From Echinicola vietnamensis DSM 17526 (GTDB taxonomy: Bacteria > Bacteroidota > Bacteroidia > Cytophagales > Cyclobacteriaceae), in NCBI RefSeq assembly GCF_000325705.1, contig NC_019904.1, forward strand, positions 2,420,001 through 2,484,000: a stretch of 64,000 bases of DNA. The letters are read 5' to 3'. The notes beneath the pieces were generated by a model, which was not told the origin of the DNA, searched no databases, and worked only from the letters and a program-made list of their open reading frames with translations. Within the stretch, counting starts at the first letter, position 1. The number at the start of each line of letters is the position of its first letter. Positions 43,939-53,119 of the stretch are shown one piece after another. The translations under genes and the position numbers were made by a program.

Positions 43939-44713
43939 ACATCAATTTGGAATCTGCAGAATGAGCTTGGTAAGCGTTTACCTGGAGCCAAGCCCTGGCG
44001 TAGGCTTGCTTACGCAACTGCTTTTTGGAGAAACCTACACCGTGCTGGGGATTACCGGAGATGAAAAATGGATAAGGATCAAGACCACGGAGGAAGGGGC
44101 AACAGGCTGGATGCTTAGGGCTCAGCACCACCAAATCAATGAAGAAGATTACCGTTATTATAATTACGAAGATTATCAGGTGGTCACCTCTCCGGTGGCC
44201 ACGATTAAATACCAGGGGGAGCAACTCCATATTTTAGCAGGCAGCCATCTTCATATAGGATCCACTGAACTGTTTGACATGGGAGGTGTGATGGAGTTTA
44301 AAGGAGCTGGACGTCACATCAAAGATAAGGCAAGCCGCGAAGAGTTGATTTCATTAGCCAAGCGATTTATGCATGTGCCCTTTCTGTCTGGCGGAAGGGG
44401 CTTTTTTGGTATTGGGGCTGGAAGTTTTATTCAGCTTTCCTATAAAATGGCCGGTTATAGTGTCCCTAAGTTTATCTCTAAACTGGTAGAGGCAGGAAAA
44501 AGCGTGAAAGAAAAGAAAATTCAGGTCGGGGATATCGTAATATTTGGAAATAACAAAGATATTCCTCATCATGCAGGAATATATGTGGGTGAAAATCAGG
44601 TGATTCATGTGTGGGGACGAGTGCGGATAGATCCGGTAAAGCTGGATGGACGGATCATGACCAGAAACAATTCACCTTTGTATAGGGTTTTGGATATCAG
44701 GAGCTTGTTATAA
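43904..44713 (+). CDS. NlpC/P60-like SH3 protein with catalytic cysteine replaced
   Basis: A 269-residue protein from the ATG at 43904, inside the smpB end. It has an N-terminal SH3-like domain (EPSPGVGLLTQLLFGETYTVLG, then WIRIKTTEEGATGWMLR) and a C-terminal NlpC/P60 fold, the architecture of Bacteroidota cell-wall amidase/endopeptidases. The site where the family has DCSG reads GAGS: FFGIGAGSFIQLSYKMAG carries Ala172 instead of the catalytic cysteine. The expected histidine remains (H223 in PHHAGIYVG). No signal peptide is seen. It may be a non-catalytic binding protein of peptidoglycan or muropeptides. It ends 2 bases before the HNH gene. Confidence 0.8.
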   Translation: MQNENLTEWPIEHQFGICRMSLVSVYLEPSPGVGLLTQLLFGETYTVLGITGDEKWIRIKTTEEGATGWMLRAQHHQINEEDYRYYNYEDYQVVTSPVATIKYQGEQLHILAGSHLHIGSTELFDMGGVMEFKGAGRHIKDKASREELISLAKRFMHVPFLSGGRGFFGIGAGSFIQLSYKMAGYSVPKFISKLVEAGKSVKEKKIQVGDIVIFGNNKDIPHHAGIYVGENQVIHVWGRVRIDPVKLDGRIMTRNNSPLYRVLDIRSLL

Positions 44714-44715
44714 GA

Positions 44716-45231
44716 ATGGAAAAAAAAGTACTTGTGCTCAATCTGGATCATACGCCCATCGCCGTGGTCAATGTGCAAAAAGCGATGGTCCTCACCCTTT
44801 TGGAAAAGGTGAGCGTGTTGGCGGATTATCCTTTTCTGAGCATTCGTACGATTGACCGAGAATTTAGCTATCCAGCTGTGGTAAGGCTTGATGAATACAA
44901 AAATGTCCCTTACCGGGGAGTGTTGCTGACCAGAAGTAACCTTTTTAAGCGGGATGATAACGAGTGCCAGTATTGCGGCTCACCCAAACACCTGACGGTA
45001 GACCATGTCATTCCACGCTCCAAAGGCGGAAAAAGCAGCTGGACCAATCTGATCACCGCTTGCCATCGCTGCAATGTCCTCAAAGGAGATAAAACTCCCG
45101 AGGAAGTAGGGATGCTGATGCGTAAAAAACCCTTTAAGCCTACACTGGCCTATTTTTTGGCAGAATATGCGGAAAGAAATGCCGAAGAATGGATTCCCTT
45201 TCTCAGCGCCAAGGCGGTGCAGCCGGGGTGA
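44716..45231 (+). CDS. HNH endonuclease family protein
   Basis: A 171-residue protein. The HNH core is CQYCG, then LTVDHVIPRSKGGKSSWTNLITACHRCN, followed by KGDKTPEE. This is a zinc-supported beta-beta-alpha metal finger with the catalytic DH pair. The N-terminal ~65 residues (VLVLNLDHTPIAVVNVQKAM) form the typical domain of a family found in nearly every Bacteroidota genome as a single chromosomal copy. It is not linked here to any restriction, phage or mobile gene, so a housekeeping role is more likely than defence. It starts 2 bases after the NlpC/P60-like gene. Confidence 0.88.
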   Translation: MEKKVLVLNLDHTPIAVVNVQKAMVLTLLEKVSVLADYPFLSIRTIDREFSYPAVVRLDEYKNVPYRGVLLTRSNLFKRDDNECQYCGSPKHLTVDHVIPRSKGGKSSWTNLITACHRCNVLKGDKTPEEVGMLMRKKPFKPTLAYFLAEYAERNAEEWIPFLSAKAVQPG

Positions 45232-45405
45232 ACGGCAGGTACAGGAGGTTACCTAAAAACTTATGTCATTCCATACGACGAGAAGGTCTATTTAAACCAC
45301 TGGCATAAATGCTAATGGGATATTTTTTAAATGAGCTTAGCTTGGATGGGTGCTTTTCCTTGAAAATTTTTATATTGGTTCTTTTAACCAAAACCCAGAC
45401 TGCCA

Positions 45406-46722
45406 GTGACAATACTCTTTGTGCTCCTAAGTATTTTATTATTAGTACTACTAATCGTATGGGCCAAGCTCAACCCCTTTATAGCTTTTTTGATCACTTC
45501 TATCGTAGCAGGGTTGCTTTTGGGCATTCCACCAGAGCAAGTAGCGGTGTCCGTACAGCAAGGGATGGGGAGCCTCCTGGGAGATTTGGTGATTATCATT
45601 ACGATGGGTGCGATGTTGGGAAAGCTCGTGGCTGAAAGCGGTGCCGCACAGCGGATCGCCGATTTTCTTATGCGGGTTTTTGGAAAGAAATATATCCACT
45701 GGGCCATGATGGTGACTGGCTTGGTGGTCGGAATTCCGTTGTTTTATAACGTTGGTTTTGTATTGCTGGTGCCTCTGGTATTTACCGTGGCTCATCAGTA
45801 CAAGCTATCTGCCGTGTATGTGGGGATTCCCTTGCTGGCGGCTTTGTCCGTGACCCACGGATTTTTGCCTCCTCATCCCTCTCCAGCGGCACTGGTGGCA
45901 CAGTTTGATGCCAATATGGGCGTGACGCTGCTTTATGGAATGATGGTCGCCATACCTACGATCTTGGTTGCAGGTCCTTTTTTTGCGCGGTTCCTCAAGC
46001 ATATTCCGGCCAGTCCACTGAAAAGTTTCCGTGCCAGCAGCAAGCCTGAGGAGGAATTGCCAGGAACCATCAATAGTTTCTTGTCTGCGCTGCTTCCCGT
46101 GGTGCTACTGGTGGGGACACCGGTACTGTTAATGCAGACAGATGAACAGAGCGCATTATATGGTTATGTGAAATTTATAGCAGATCCAGGGATGGTGATG
46201 CTTTTCTCCCTCTTGGTGGCTACATTTACCTTAGGGCTTCACCAAGGCATGAAGATGGATCACTTAATGGATATTTATGTGGATTCGGTGAAGGACGTGG
46301 CCATGATCATCCTGATCGTGGCAGGTGCGGGGGCTTTAAAGCAAGTACTGTTGGATAGTGGGGTGAGTCAAGTGATTGCGGATGGATTGGAAGGGTGGAA
46401 CGTACATCCGCTGGTGTTGGCTTGGACAATTACGGCTGTCATTAGGGTTTGCGTGGGGTCTGCCACCGTAGCAGGACTGACCACAGCCGGGATTATTGCG
46501 CCTTTGATAGAAGGTTCGGGCGTGGATCCCAATTTGGTGGTTTTGGCCATTGGAGCGGGGAGCTTGATGTTTTCCCACTTTAATGATGCCGGTTTTTGGA
46601 TGTATAAGGAGTTTTTCAATGTCAGCATTAAGGATACCATCAGGTCATGGTCTGTGATGGAGACCATCGTGGCAGTAGTGGGGTTGGCAGGGGTAATGGT
46701 GCTGGACTGGGTCGTGGGATAG
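45406..46722 (+). CDS. GntP-family permease
   Basis: A 438-residue inner-membrane transporter, GTG start at 45406, with about 12 predicted TM helices. The family comprises gluconate:H+ symporters and, in E. coli, the D-serine permease DsdX. Family-like segments are LGKLVAESGAAQRIADFLM, HGFLPPHPSPAALV and GAGSLMFSHFNDAGFWMYKEF. The downstream genes encode a D-amino-acid lyase-like enzyme, RidA and a dipeptidase, so a D-serine/D-threonine or related amino-acid substrate is more likely than gluconate. This is inferred from the context, not from residues. Confidence 0.9.
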   Translation: MTILFVLLSILLLVLLIVWAKLNPFIAFLITSIVAGLLLGIPPEQVAVSVQQGMGSLLGDLVIIITMGAMLGKLVAESGAAQRIADFLMRVFGKKYIHWAMMVTGLVVGIPLFYNVGFVLLVPLVFTVAHQYKLSAVYVGIPLLAALSVTHGFLPPHPSPAALVAQFDANMGVTLLYGMMVAIPTILVAGPFFARFLKHIPASPLKSFRASSKPEEELPGTINSFLSALLPVVLLVGTPVLLMQTDEQSALYGYVKFIADPGMVMLFSLLVATFTLGLHQGMKMDHLMDIYVDSVKDVAMIILIVAGAGALKQVLLDSGVSQVIADGLEGWNVHPLVLAWTITAVIRVCVGSATVAGLTTAGIIAPLIEGSGVDPNLVVLAIGAGSLMFSHFNDAGFWMYKEFFNVSIKDTIRSWSVMETIVAVVGLAGVMVLDWVVG

Positions 46723-46844
46723 CGGCTCCCTTCGGCATTGCTGAGGAAAGGTCTTCCAAATTGCAAAGGGATTAAAGGGCGGATGGGGCGGTATCTCCGC
46801 TAACCATAAAATATTTCAACGATTTAACGATCAAATAAAAAAGC

Positions 46845-47306
46845 ATGTCAGCAGAAGAAAATTTCAAGAAATTAGGATTGACCCTACCACCAGCTCCAGC
46901 GCCAAAGGGAGTGTACAAGCCTTGTCTTATCGACGGGAAATACTTGTACCTATCGGGACATGGCACCGTGCAGGATGATGGTTCATTGATCATGGGAAGG
47001 ATTGGAGATGCCCTCGATGATGAAGCAGGGAAATTGGCGGCCCGTCAGGTTGGTTTGGCCATGCTGGCTACGATCAGGGCCAATTTGGGCAGCCTCAACA
47101 AAGTCAAAAGAGTCATTAAAATCCTTGGTATGGTCAATTGCGTCCCCGATTTTGAACGACATCCCTATATCATTAACGGCTGTAGTGAACTTTTCGCTGA
47201 GGTGTGGGGGATAGAGAATGGCGTGGGCGTACGCAGTGCAGTAGGGTTCGGTTCACTGCCAGATAATATCCCTGTTGAGGTGGAAGCGATGTTTGAATTG
47301 CATTAA
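46845..47306 (+). CDS. RidA/YjgF-family enamine/imine deaminase
   Basis: A 153-residue member of the RidA family. The family removes reactive 2-aminoacrylate and other enamines produced by PLP-dependent dehydratases, releasing ammonia and a keto acid. The conserved arginine is in VRSAVGFGSLPDN, followed by the PVEVEAMFEL strand, consistent with a deaminating member. It is longer than classic RidA (~125), of the form with a longer N-terminus (KKLGLTLPPAPAPKGVYKPC). It lies directly before the D-threonine aldolase/dehydratase-like gene (18 bases), and a product-clearing role for that enzyme is plausible. Confidence 0.9.
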   Translation: MSAEENFKKLGLTLPPAPAPKGVYKPCLIDGKYLYLSGHGTVQDDGSLIMGRIGDALDDEAGKLAARQVGLAMLATIRANLGSLNKVKRVIKILGMVNCVPDFERHPYIINGCSELFAEVWGIENGVGVRSAVGFGSLPDNIPVEVEAMFELH

Positions 47307-47324
47307 TGTAAAAAAGAAAGATAA

Positions 47325-48431
47325 ATGGATTGGTACGAGATTAAGGAAGTGGAGGCCATTGATTCCCCAGCGCTTGCGGTTTATCCCAAGCGTGTAAAGT
47401 CAAATATTGGAAAGCTAAAGTCCATGGTGAAAGAGGTGTCCCGGCTGCAGCCGCACATCAAGACCGTAAAATGCATGGAAGTGGTGAAAATGCTGATGGA
47501 TGCTGGGATTGATAAATTTAAGTGTGCTACCATCGCCGAAGCGGAAATGCTGGGGATGGCAGGTGCAAAGGAGGTATTGATCGCCTACCCTATGGTGGGG
47601 CCTAAAGTGGACAGGATGATCAAGCTCATGCTGGTGTACCAGGATACGGAATTTTCATGCTTGGTGGACTGTCCAGAGCAGGCCCGGCACCTTTCGGCCC
47701 ACACCTATCAAGCGGATGTTTACCTCAGGGTGTTTTTGGACCTGAATGTAGGCACTGACAGAACAGGTGTAAGACCCTTGGAAGAAGCCATGGATCTGTA
47801 TGATTATTGCAAAGAGACCAGCCACTTGATTACGATGGGGCTGCACATTTATGATGGCCATATCAGGCATAAGGATTTGGCGTTAAGAAAAGAAGCGTGC
47901 GACACTGCGTTTGCGCCAGTGGAGGCATTGGCGGAACAATTGAAGAAAAAGTATGATGGGGGATTAAAGGTAATTGCCGGTGGTTCGCCCACCTTTCCGA
48001 TTCACGCCCAGCGACCCGGAGTGACTTGCAGTCCCGGTACATTTGCCTATTGGGACAAGGGCTACCAAGAAGGATTGTCTGAGCAGTCCTTCGAATTTGC
48101 AGCCGTACTGATGGGAAGGGTGATCTCCAGGCCCGGAGAGAAATTGATTTGCTTGGATCTAGGGTATAAGTCCGTCGCCTCCGAAGGGGCGTTGGATAGG
48201 CGCGTATGGTTTCCCGACCATCCCATCTGGAATCCTGTGGGACACAGTGAGGAGCATTTGGTGGTAGAGGTACCTAAGGATGATAGACCTCCCGTTGGAG
48301 AAGTGGTGTATGCAATCCCCTACCATATTTGTCCTACAGTGGCCATGTATGATCGCGTGCTGACGGTAGATAACCATAAACTTTCTGGTGAGTGGAAAAC
48401 CTTGGCAAGGAAGAGAAGGATTAATATTTAG
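47325..48431 (+). CDS. D-threonine aldolase/D-serine dehydratase-like PLP enzyme
   Basis: A 368-residue fold-III (alanine-racemase-like) PLP enzyme. The PLP lysine is K46 in PHIKTVK. The family keeps PHxKTHK, so the second position here is Val and not His. The metal site is formed by H334 and C336 (PYHICPTVAMYD), as in eukaryotic-type D-serine dehydratases. GGSPTFP is the phosphate-binding loop. The reaction is either aldol cleavage of D-threonine to glycine and acetaldehyde or dehydration of D-serine/D-threonine. RidA next door favours a dehydratase that releases an enamine. The assignment within the family is an inference. Confidence 0.87.
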   Translation: MDWYEIKEVEAIDSPALAVYPKRVKSNIGKLKSMVKEVSRLQPHIKTVKCMEVVKMLMDAGIDKFKCATIAEAEMLGMAGAKEVLIAYPMVGPKVDRMIKLMLVYQDTEFSCLVDCPEQARHLSAHTYQADVYLRVFLDLNVGTDRTGVRPLEEAMDLYDYCKETSHLITMGLHIYDGHIRHKDLALRKEACDTAFAPVEALAEQLKKKYDGGLKVIAGGSPTFPIHAQRPGVTCSPGTFAYWDKGYQEGLSEQSFEFAAVLMGRVISRPGEKLICLDLGYKSVASEGALDRRVWFPDHPIWNPVGHSEEHLVVEVPKDDRPPVGEVVYAIPYHICPTVAMYDRVLTVDNHKLSGEWKTLARKRRINI

Positions 48432-48663
48432 TAAATGAGCAAAAAGTGCTCTGAATGGTGAGGTAAATGTAAAACGAAATCTGTAGGACCCTTTCTTCCA
48501 AGTAAAACCCAATAATTAATTCCGTCAACTGCGACCAAGGAAGTGCCAGAAGTAGCGTTTTGCCTCCGTGTAGATGGATACTGCCAACGCCGTTTGATGA
48601 GTGTTTTGTTTTAAGCTATTGTCTTCTCACCATAATACAATTAAACTTTCAAAACCTAAAAAT

Positions 48664-49728
48664 ATGTTTACAATCGACGCCCATTTGGACCTCAGCATGA
48701 ATGCACTGGAGTGGAACAGAGACCTGACTCAACCTGTTACAGGAATCAATGCCAGGGAAAAGGGCATGACAGACAAACCGGATCGAGGAAAGGCCACCGT
48801 TTCATTGCCGGCTCTTCGGGCGGGAAATATTGGACTGGTGGTGGCGACGCAGATTGCCCGGTATGTGGCTCCTGACAATTCCTTGCCCGGCTGGCATTCC
48901 CCAGCGCAGGCTTGGGCGCAAACACAAGGGCAGCTGGCTTGGTACAAGGCGATGGAAGACGCGGGTGAGATGGTTCAGATTACGGATTTGGACAGTTTGG
49001 AAAAACATTTGGATGACTGGCATTGGGGAGGGGATAAGTTGCCCATTGGATATATTCTTTCCTTGGAAGGAGCGGATTCCATGGTGGATTTGGGCTATCT
49101 GGAAAAGGCGTACGCATATGGGTTAAGGGCACTGGGGCCTGCGCATTATGGCCCAGGGAGGTATGCCCAAGGGACCGATGCAACAGGCTTTATGGGAAGA
49201 AGGGGGCAAGACTTGCTGAAGGAAATGGAGCGGCTGAACATAATTTTGGATGCCACCCATTTGTGTGACGATAGCTTTTGGGAAGCGATGGATCATTTTG
49301 AAGGGGCAGTTTGGGCCAGCCATAACAATTGCCGGGCCTTGGTGGACCATAACCGCCAGTTTAGTGACGAGCAGCTAAAGGAATTGATTGCCCGTGATGC
49401 AGTGATTGGTGGCGCGCTGGATGCTTGGATGATGGTACCGGGGTGGGTGAGAGGTGAGTCTACTCCAGAAGGTATGGGCTGTAATTTGGAAAAAATGATT
49501 GATCACCTGGACCATATCTGCCAGTTGGCCGGAAATGCAGATCATATCGGTATCGGGTCAGATTTGGACGGGGCTTTTGGCAAGGAGCAATGCCCGTATG
49601 ATTTGGAAACCATTGCTGATTTGACCAGTGTCCCCGATTTATTGCGGAAGAGAGGATATAAGGAAAGCGAGGTGGAAAAGGTCATGCATGGGAATTGGCT
49701 GAGGTTTTTGCGAAATGTCTGGGGGTGA
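48664..49728 (+). CDS. Membrane dipeptidase family (M19) hydrolase
   Basis: A 354-residue protein of the renal dipeptidase family (M19). It is predicted to hydrolyse dipeptides and tolerates D-residues at the C-terminal position. H7 and D9 in DAHLDL are the first zinc ligands. LSLEGADSMVDLGYL carries the bridging glutamate. HLCDDSFWEAMDHFEG and WASHNNCRALVDHNRQ hold further metal histidines, and GSDLDGAFG lies near the end. No signal peptide is visible, so it probably acts in the cytoplasm. The in-frame ATG at 48601 would add 21 residues without family match; 48664 is preferred. The gene ends the GntP/RidA/lyase/dipeptidase group, 232 bases after the lyase gene. Confidence 0.88.
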   Translation: MFTIDAHLDLSMNALEWNRDLTQPVTGINAREKGMTDKPDRGKATVSLPALRAGNIGLVVATQIARYVAPDNSLPGWHSPAQAWAQTQGQLAWYKAMEDAGEMVQITDLDSLEKHLDDWHWGGDKLPIGYILSLEGADSMVDLGYLEKAYAYGLRALGPAHYGPGRYAQGTDATGFMGRRGQDLLKEMERLNIILDATHLCDDSFWEAMDHFEGAVWASHNNCRALVDHNRQFSDEQLKELIARDAVIGGALDAWMMVPGWVRGESTPEGMGCNLEKMIDHLDHICQLAGNADHIGIGSDLDGAFGKEQCPYDLETIADLTSVPDLLRKRGYKESEVEKVMHGNWLRFLRNVWG

Positions 49729-49833
49729 TGCAGGTAATGGCAGTATAGGCGTTTGGTATTTTTTATTTCCTGTTTTGAAGGGTAAATGCCTGATGGTCAA
49801 TCCGGAAATTCATGTTTAATTTTTTTAATGAAA

Positions 49834-49865
49834 TTGTTTTAAGTGATAAAAAATCAGTACTTTTG
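49834..49865 (+). promoter_or_regulatory. Promoter of rpsA
   Basis: TTG at 49834-49836, then 21 bases, then TACTTTTG at 49858-49865, matching the Bacteroidota consensus. The -7 octamer is identical to that of the ilv operon. Transcription should start near 49872. Confidence 0.7.
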
Positions 49866-49871
49866 CAGTCC

Positions 49872-49981
49872 GTTCGGTTGGACGGTTCCCTGTGATGAAA
49901 TACGTCGCTGGGGATATCGATAACTAAAAACCTCAGCCTGAAGGTACTAGGGCTGTTGAAAGTCAGTGCCACTTTACTAAT
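49872..49981 (+). promoter_or_regulatory. Untranslated leader of rpsA (possible autoregulatory region)
   Basis: About 110 bases lie between the expected start and the rpsA ATG. They contain a GTCC-loop-GGAC hairpin region near 49868-49886 and a GC-rich, partly self-complementary stretch. S1 autogenously represses its own mRNA in E. coli; a similar control here is only inferred. Confidence 0.35.
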
Positions 49982-51760
49982 ATGTCTAATAACGAAGATT
50001 TTAACTGGGACAAGTTCGAAACTAAAGGTTTTGGCGAAGGCTACACTTCTGCGGAGCGAGCAGAAATGGAAAAGCTGTATGACGAAACGTTGACCGAAAT
50101 CAGTGAGAAGGAAGTCATCAAAGGTACTGTAGTAGGTATCAATGATAAGGATGTGATCATCAATATCGGGTTCAAGTCTGACGGTCTAGTGCCAAGAACT
50201 GAGTTCCGTGACCTTCCAGACCTGAAAATCGGTGATGAGGTAGAACTTTTCATTGAAGAGCAAGAAAATGCTTTGGGTCAATTGGTGCTTTCCAGAAAGA
50301 AAGCCAAAATGGTACGTGCATGGCAGGACATCGAAGATGCGCTTGAGTACGACAATGTGATCGAAGGTCTTGTGAAGAGAAGAACCAAAGGTGGTCTGAT
50401 CGTAGATATCTACGGTGTGGAGGCTTTCTTGCCAGGTTCTCAGATTGACGTGAAGCCTATCCGTGACTTTGATGTCTATGTAGGCAAGAAAATGGAAGTG
50501 AAAGTGGTTAAGATCAACCACGCTAACGATAACGTAGTAGTTTCTCACAAAGTATTGATCGAGAAAGATCTGGAGAAGCAAAAAGCAGAGATCCTGAACA
50601 ACCTGGAAAAAGGTCAGGTATTGGAAGGTGTGATCAAGAACATGACCAATTTCGGTGTATTCATCGACCTTGGTGGTGTGGATGGTCTACTTCACATTAC
50701 AGACATTTCTTGGGGACGTATCAATCATCCAGAAGAAGTGCTTAACCTTGACGACAAAGTTCAGGTAGTAGTGCTTGATTTTGATGATGATAAGAAGCGT
50801 ATCTCTTTGGGTATGAAGCAGCTTACTGCTCATCCTTGGGACTCTCTTTCTGCTGAGCTTGAAGTAGGTTCTAAAGTGAAAGGTAAGATTGTAAACGTAG
50901 CGGACTACGGTGCATTCCTTGAGCTTGCTCCTGGTGTAGAAGGGCTTATCCACGTATCTGAAATGTCTTGGTCTCAGCACCTGAGAAATCCTGCGGACTT
51001 CGTGAAAGTAGGAGATGAGATCGAAGCGGTAGTCTTGACATTGGATAAAGAAGAGCGTAAGATGTCGCTTGGTATCAAACAACTTACTGAAGATCCATGG
51101 ACTAAGCAGGACATGGTGACGAAGTATGCTGTGGGTACGAAGCACCAAGGTGTCGTGAGAAACTTGACCAACTTTGGATTGTTCCTAGAGCTTGAAGAAG
51201 GTATCGACGGTCTGGTTCACGTTTCTGATCTTTCTTGGACCAAGAAAATCAAGCACCCTTCTGAGTACGTGAAGGTAAACGACGAATTGGAAGTTGTCGT
51301 GTTGGAGCTTGATGTGGACAACAGAAGATTGGCCCTAGGCCATAAGCAGCTTGAAGAGAATCCTTGGGATACTTTTGAAGGTGTCTTCCCAGTAGGTTCT
51401 TCTCATAAGTGTACTGTCGTTTCCAAAAACGATAAAGGTGCTGTCCTTGAGCTTCCTTACGGGCTTGAAGGATTCGCTACCATCAAGAACCTTGAAAAAG
51501 AAGACGGTTCGCAGGTAGAAGTAGGTGACGCGGTTGATTTCGTGGTAACTGAATTCTCTAAAGATGACAAGCGAATTGTACTTTCTCACACGGCTACCTT
51601 CAGAGAAGATGCGATGCCTTCTAAGCAGCCAGCTAAGAAAGCTCCTTCTACAGCCAAGAAGAAGCCAGCAGGTGGAGATCCGCAAGAAAAATCTACTTTA
51701 GGTGATTTGGATGCCCTTTCTGCTTTGAAAGAGAAAATGGAAGGTGGGGACAAGAAGTAA
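49982..51760 (+). CDS. rpsA: 30S ribosomal protein S1
   Basis: A 592-residue RNA-binding protein of the small ribosomal subunit, needed for docking and unfolding mRNAs. It contains six S1 (OB-fold) repeats. Four are very clear from the repeated pattern G..V.G.V.....FG.F..L..G..GL.H.S..SW, such as NFGVFIDLGGVDGLLHITDI, DYGAFLELAPGVEGLIHVSE and NFGLFLELEEGIDGLVHVSD. The N-terminal two are weaker. The C-terminal tail is Lys/Ala/Pro-rich (KKAPSTAKKKPAGG). The length fits Bacteroidota S1. It has its own promoter and a strong terminator. Confidence 0.97.
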   Translation: MSNNEDFNWDKFETKGFGEGYTSAERAEMEKLYDETLTEISEKEVIKGTVVGINDKDVIINIGFKSDGLVPRTEFRDLPDLKIGDEVELFIEEQENALGQLVLSRKKAKMVRAWQDIEDALEYDNVIEGLVKRRTKGGLIVDIYGVEAFLPGSQIDVKPIRDFDVYVGKKMEVKVVKINHANDNVVVSHKVLIEKDLEKQKAEILNNLEKGQVLEGVIKNMTNFGVFIDLGGVDGLLHITDISWGRINHPEEVLNLDDKVQVVVLDFDDDKKRISLGMKQLTAHPWDSLSAELEVGSKVKGKIVNVADYGAFLELAPGVEGLIHVSEMSWSQHLRNPADFVKVGDEIEAVVLTLDKEERKMSLGIKQLTEDPWTKQDMVTKYAVGTKHQGVVRNLTNFGLFLELEEGIDGLVHVSDLSWTKKIKHPSEYVKVNDELEVVVLELDVDNRRLALGHKQLEENPWDTFEGVFPVGSSHKCTVVSKNDKGAVLELPYGLEGFATIKNLEKEDGSQVEVGDAVDFVVTEFSKDDKRIVLSHTATFREDAMPSKQPAKKAPSTAKKKPAGGDPQEKSTLGDLDALSALKEKMEGGDKK

Positions 51761-51790
51761 TTTTTGATCCATCCACTTAGTGAAAATAGA

Positions 51791-51820
51791 AAAGCATCCG
51801 CCACGGCGGATGCTTTTTTT
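51791..51820 (+). terminator. Intrinsic terminator of rpsA, probably bidirectional
   Basis: AAGCATCCGC (51792-51801) pairs perfectly with GCGGATGCTT (51806-51815), loop CACG, followed by seven or more T. The opposing DUF72 gene ends at the same spot, so it can serve both. The stem shares AAGCATCC/GGATGCTT with the tRNA-Cys terminator 2 kb downstream. Confidence 0.9.
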
Positions 51821-52686
51821 TATTCGTTTGGAATTTTTAAGCTAAGTCCAAATTGCTTGTTGAGTTTTTTGATGAAATAGGCCGACAGAAGAGGTGATTC
51901 CTTTTCCACATTCTGATGAACGAAGAAGTAGAGTTTTTTGAGCCCTTGCTTTCGCCATTGAACGATGCGCGCTAGCCAGTCATCCAGCCGGGAGTAGTCA
52001 CTGTCGGCATTGGCGCCCACATAACGGATAAAGGCCGCATCACTGGTCAGCCTCATGTGCAGCATGTCCCTTCGGCCAGCGGTGTCCACAATGATGTTGG
52101 TGCGTTGGTTGTCGACTAGCAGTTTGCAGTAGTTGTCCAGCACCGCTTCATCAGCAAACCAGTCCTCGTTTCTTAACTCGAGTGCCAGCGGTATTTCTGG
52201 AGGGAATGCTTCTATAAACTTTTCCACTCTGTCAAAATCCTTTGGCTTGAAGTTATTGTGCATCTGTAAAAATGCCATCCCCAGTCGGTCCTCAAAATTC
52301 GCAACGGCATCCGCAAAAGCCATGACGGGTTCCTCGACATTGATAAGCCGCTTAAAATGACTGACCGTGTTTGGGATCTTGGGGAAAAACCTGAAGTCCT
52401 TAGGCGTTTTATGGGCCCAAGTCTTGACCTGGTCAATGCTGGGAGAACTGTAAAAGGTAGCATTTAGCTCGATGGAGTTAAATTGTGTGGCATAATAGGT
52501 GAGCTCGTCTTTGGTGCCTCTGGGGTAAAACCCCTTGAGATCAGCCCTGTTCCATTTGGCACAGCCGACATAGACTTCAAACGGATCGTCAGACTTGTAC
52601 TTTTGAAGGGTATCCTTTGTTTCAGGATGGTCAGGAGGTAAGGTGAAATCGATCGATGAGGGATCTTCTACGCTTCCAAATTTCAT
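51820..52686 (-). CDS. DUF72 domain-containing protein
   Basis: A 288-residue protein of the widespread DUF72 (YecE-like) family, predicted to be a TIM barrel. Family features are the YVGCAKWNRADLKGFYPRG N-terminus, FNSIELNATFYSSPS (the conserved ELN..FY motif) and MAFLQMHNNFKP. Near the C-terminus KLYFFVHQNVEKESP is typical. The biochemical function of the family is not established. It is transcribed towards rpsA and shares its terminator region. Confidence 0.88.
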   Translation of the reverse strand: MKFGSVEDPSSIDFTLPPDHPETKDTLQKYKSDDPFEVYVGCAKWNRADLKGFYPRGTKDELTYYATQFNSIELNATFYSSPSIDQVKTWAHKTPKDFRFFPKIPNTVSHFKRLINVEEPVMAFADAVANFEDRLGMAFLQMHNNFKPKDFDRVEKFIEAFPPEIPLALELRNEDWFADEAVLDNYCKLLVDNQRTNIIVDTAGRRDMLHMRLTSDAAFIRYVGANADSDYSRLDDWLARIVQWRKQGLKKLYFFVHQNVEKESPLLSAYFIKKLNKQFGLSLKIPNE

Positions 52687-52958
52687 GGCTCTGTTTTTAA
52701 AGATGAGATAAAAGTATAAGTTAATTATTAATGTGAAAATTTGAAACGGAAGTGGCCGTGAAAAGTTTTGGGATCAAACCATATCGCTGGAGAGATGAAC
52801 ATTGACCTGTTTGCAGGGAAGGGGAGTTAGTGCCGTAAAGATGATGGAAAAAGGAGGGGCCTTTACAAATGCTCTATGTAAGTGATGTGATGGATGTCAG
52901 GCCGAGCGCTCGTCTATTGAGGTCAGGGAGTCGAGGTTCTACGATATCCTTTGATTTA

Positions 52959-52976
52959 TTGCCTACCGGACAGGCA
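52959..52976. repeat. Short palindromic repeat
   Basis: TTGCCT (52959-52964) and AGGCAA (52971-52976 region) form a small hairpin around ACCGGAC. This is one of several REP-like hairpins in this gap. Confidence 0.4.
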
Positions 52977-53119
52977 AGCGCTCAGGATGATGCTCGAGCT
53001 AAACGTTCAGGTGCATTATAAATGGATCAAGCAGAAAAGATGTGGGGTAGCCTATTTCGATGGGTAAATATGTTCTTCGCCACCTTTGGTTGCTATTTGG
53101 CTAGGGATGAACGCTGAAA

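Noticed and set aside
44716..45231. HNH nuclease as part of a defence island
   Set aside because: It is the common single-copy Bacteroidota HNH gene among housekeeping genes, with no restriction, toxin or phage partners.
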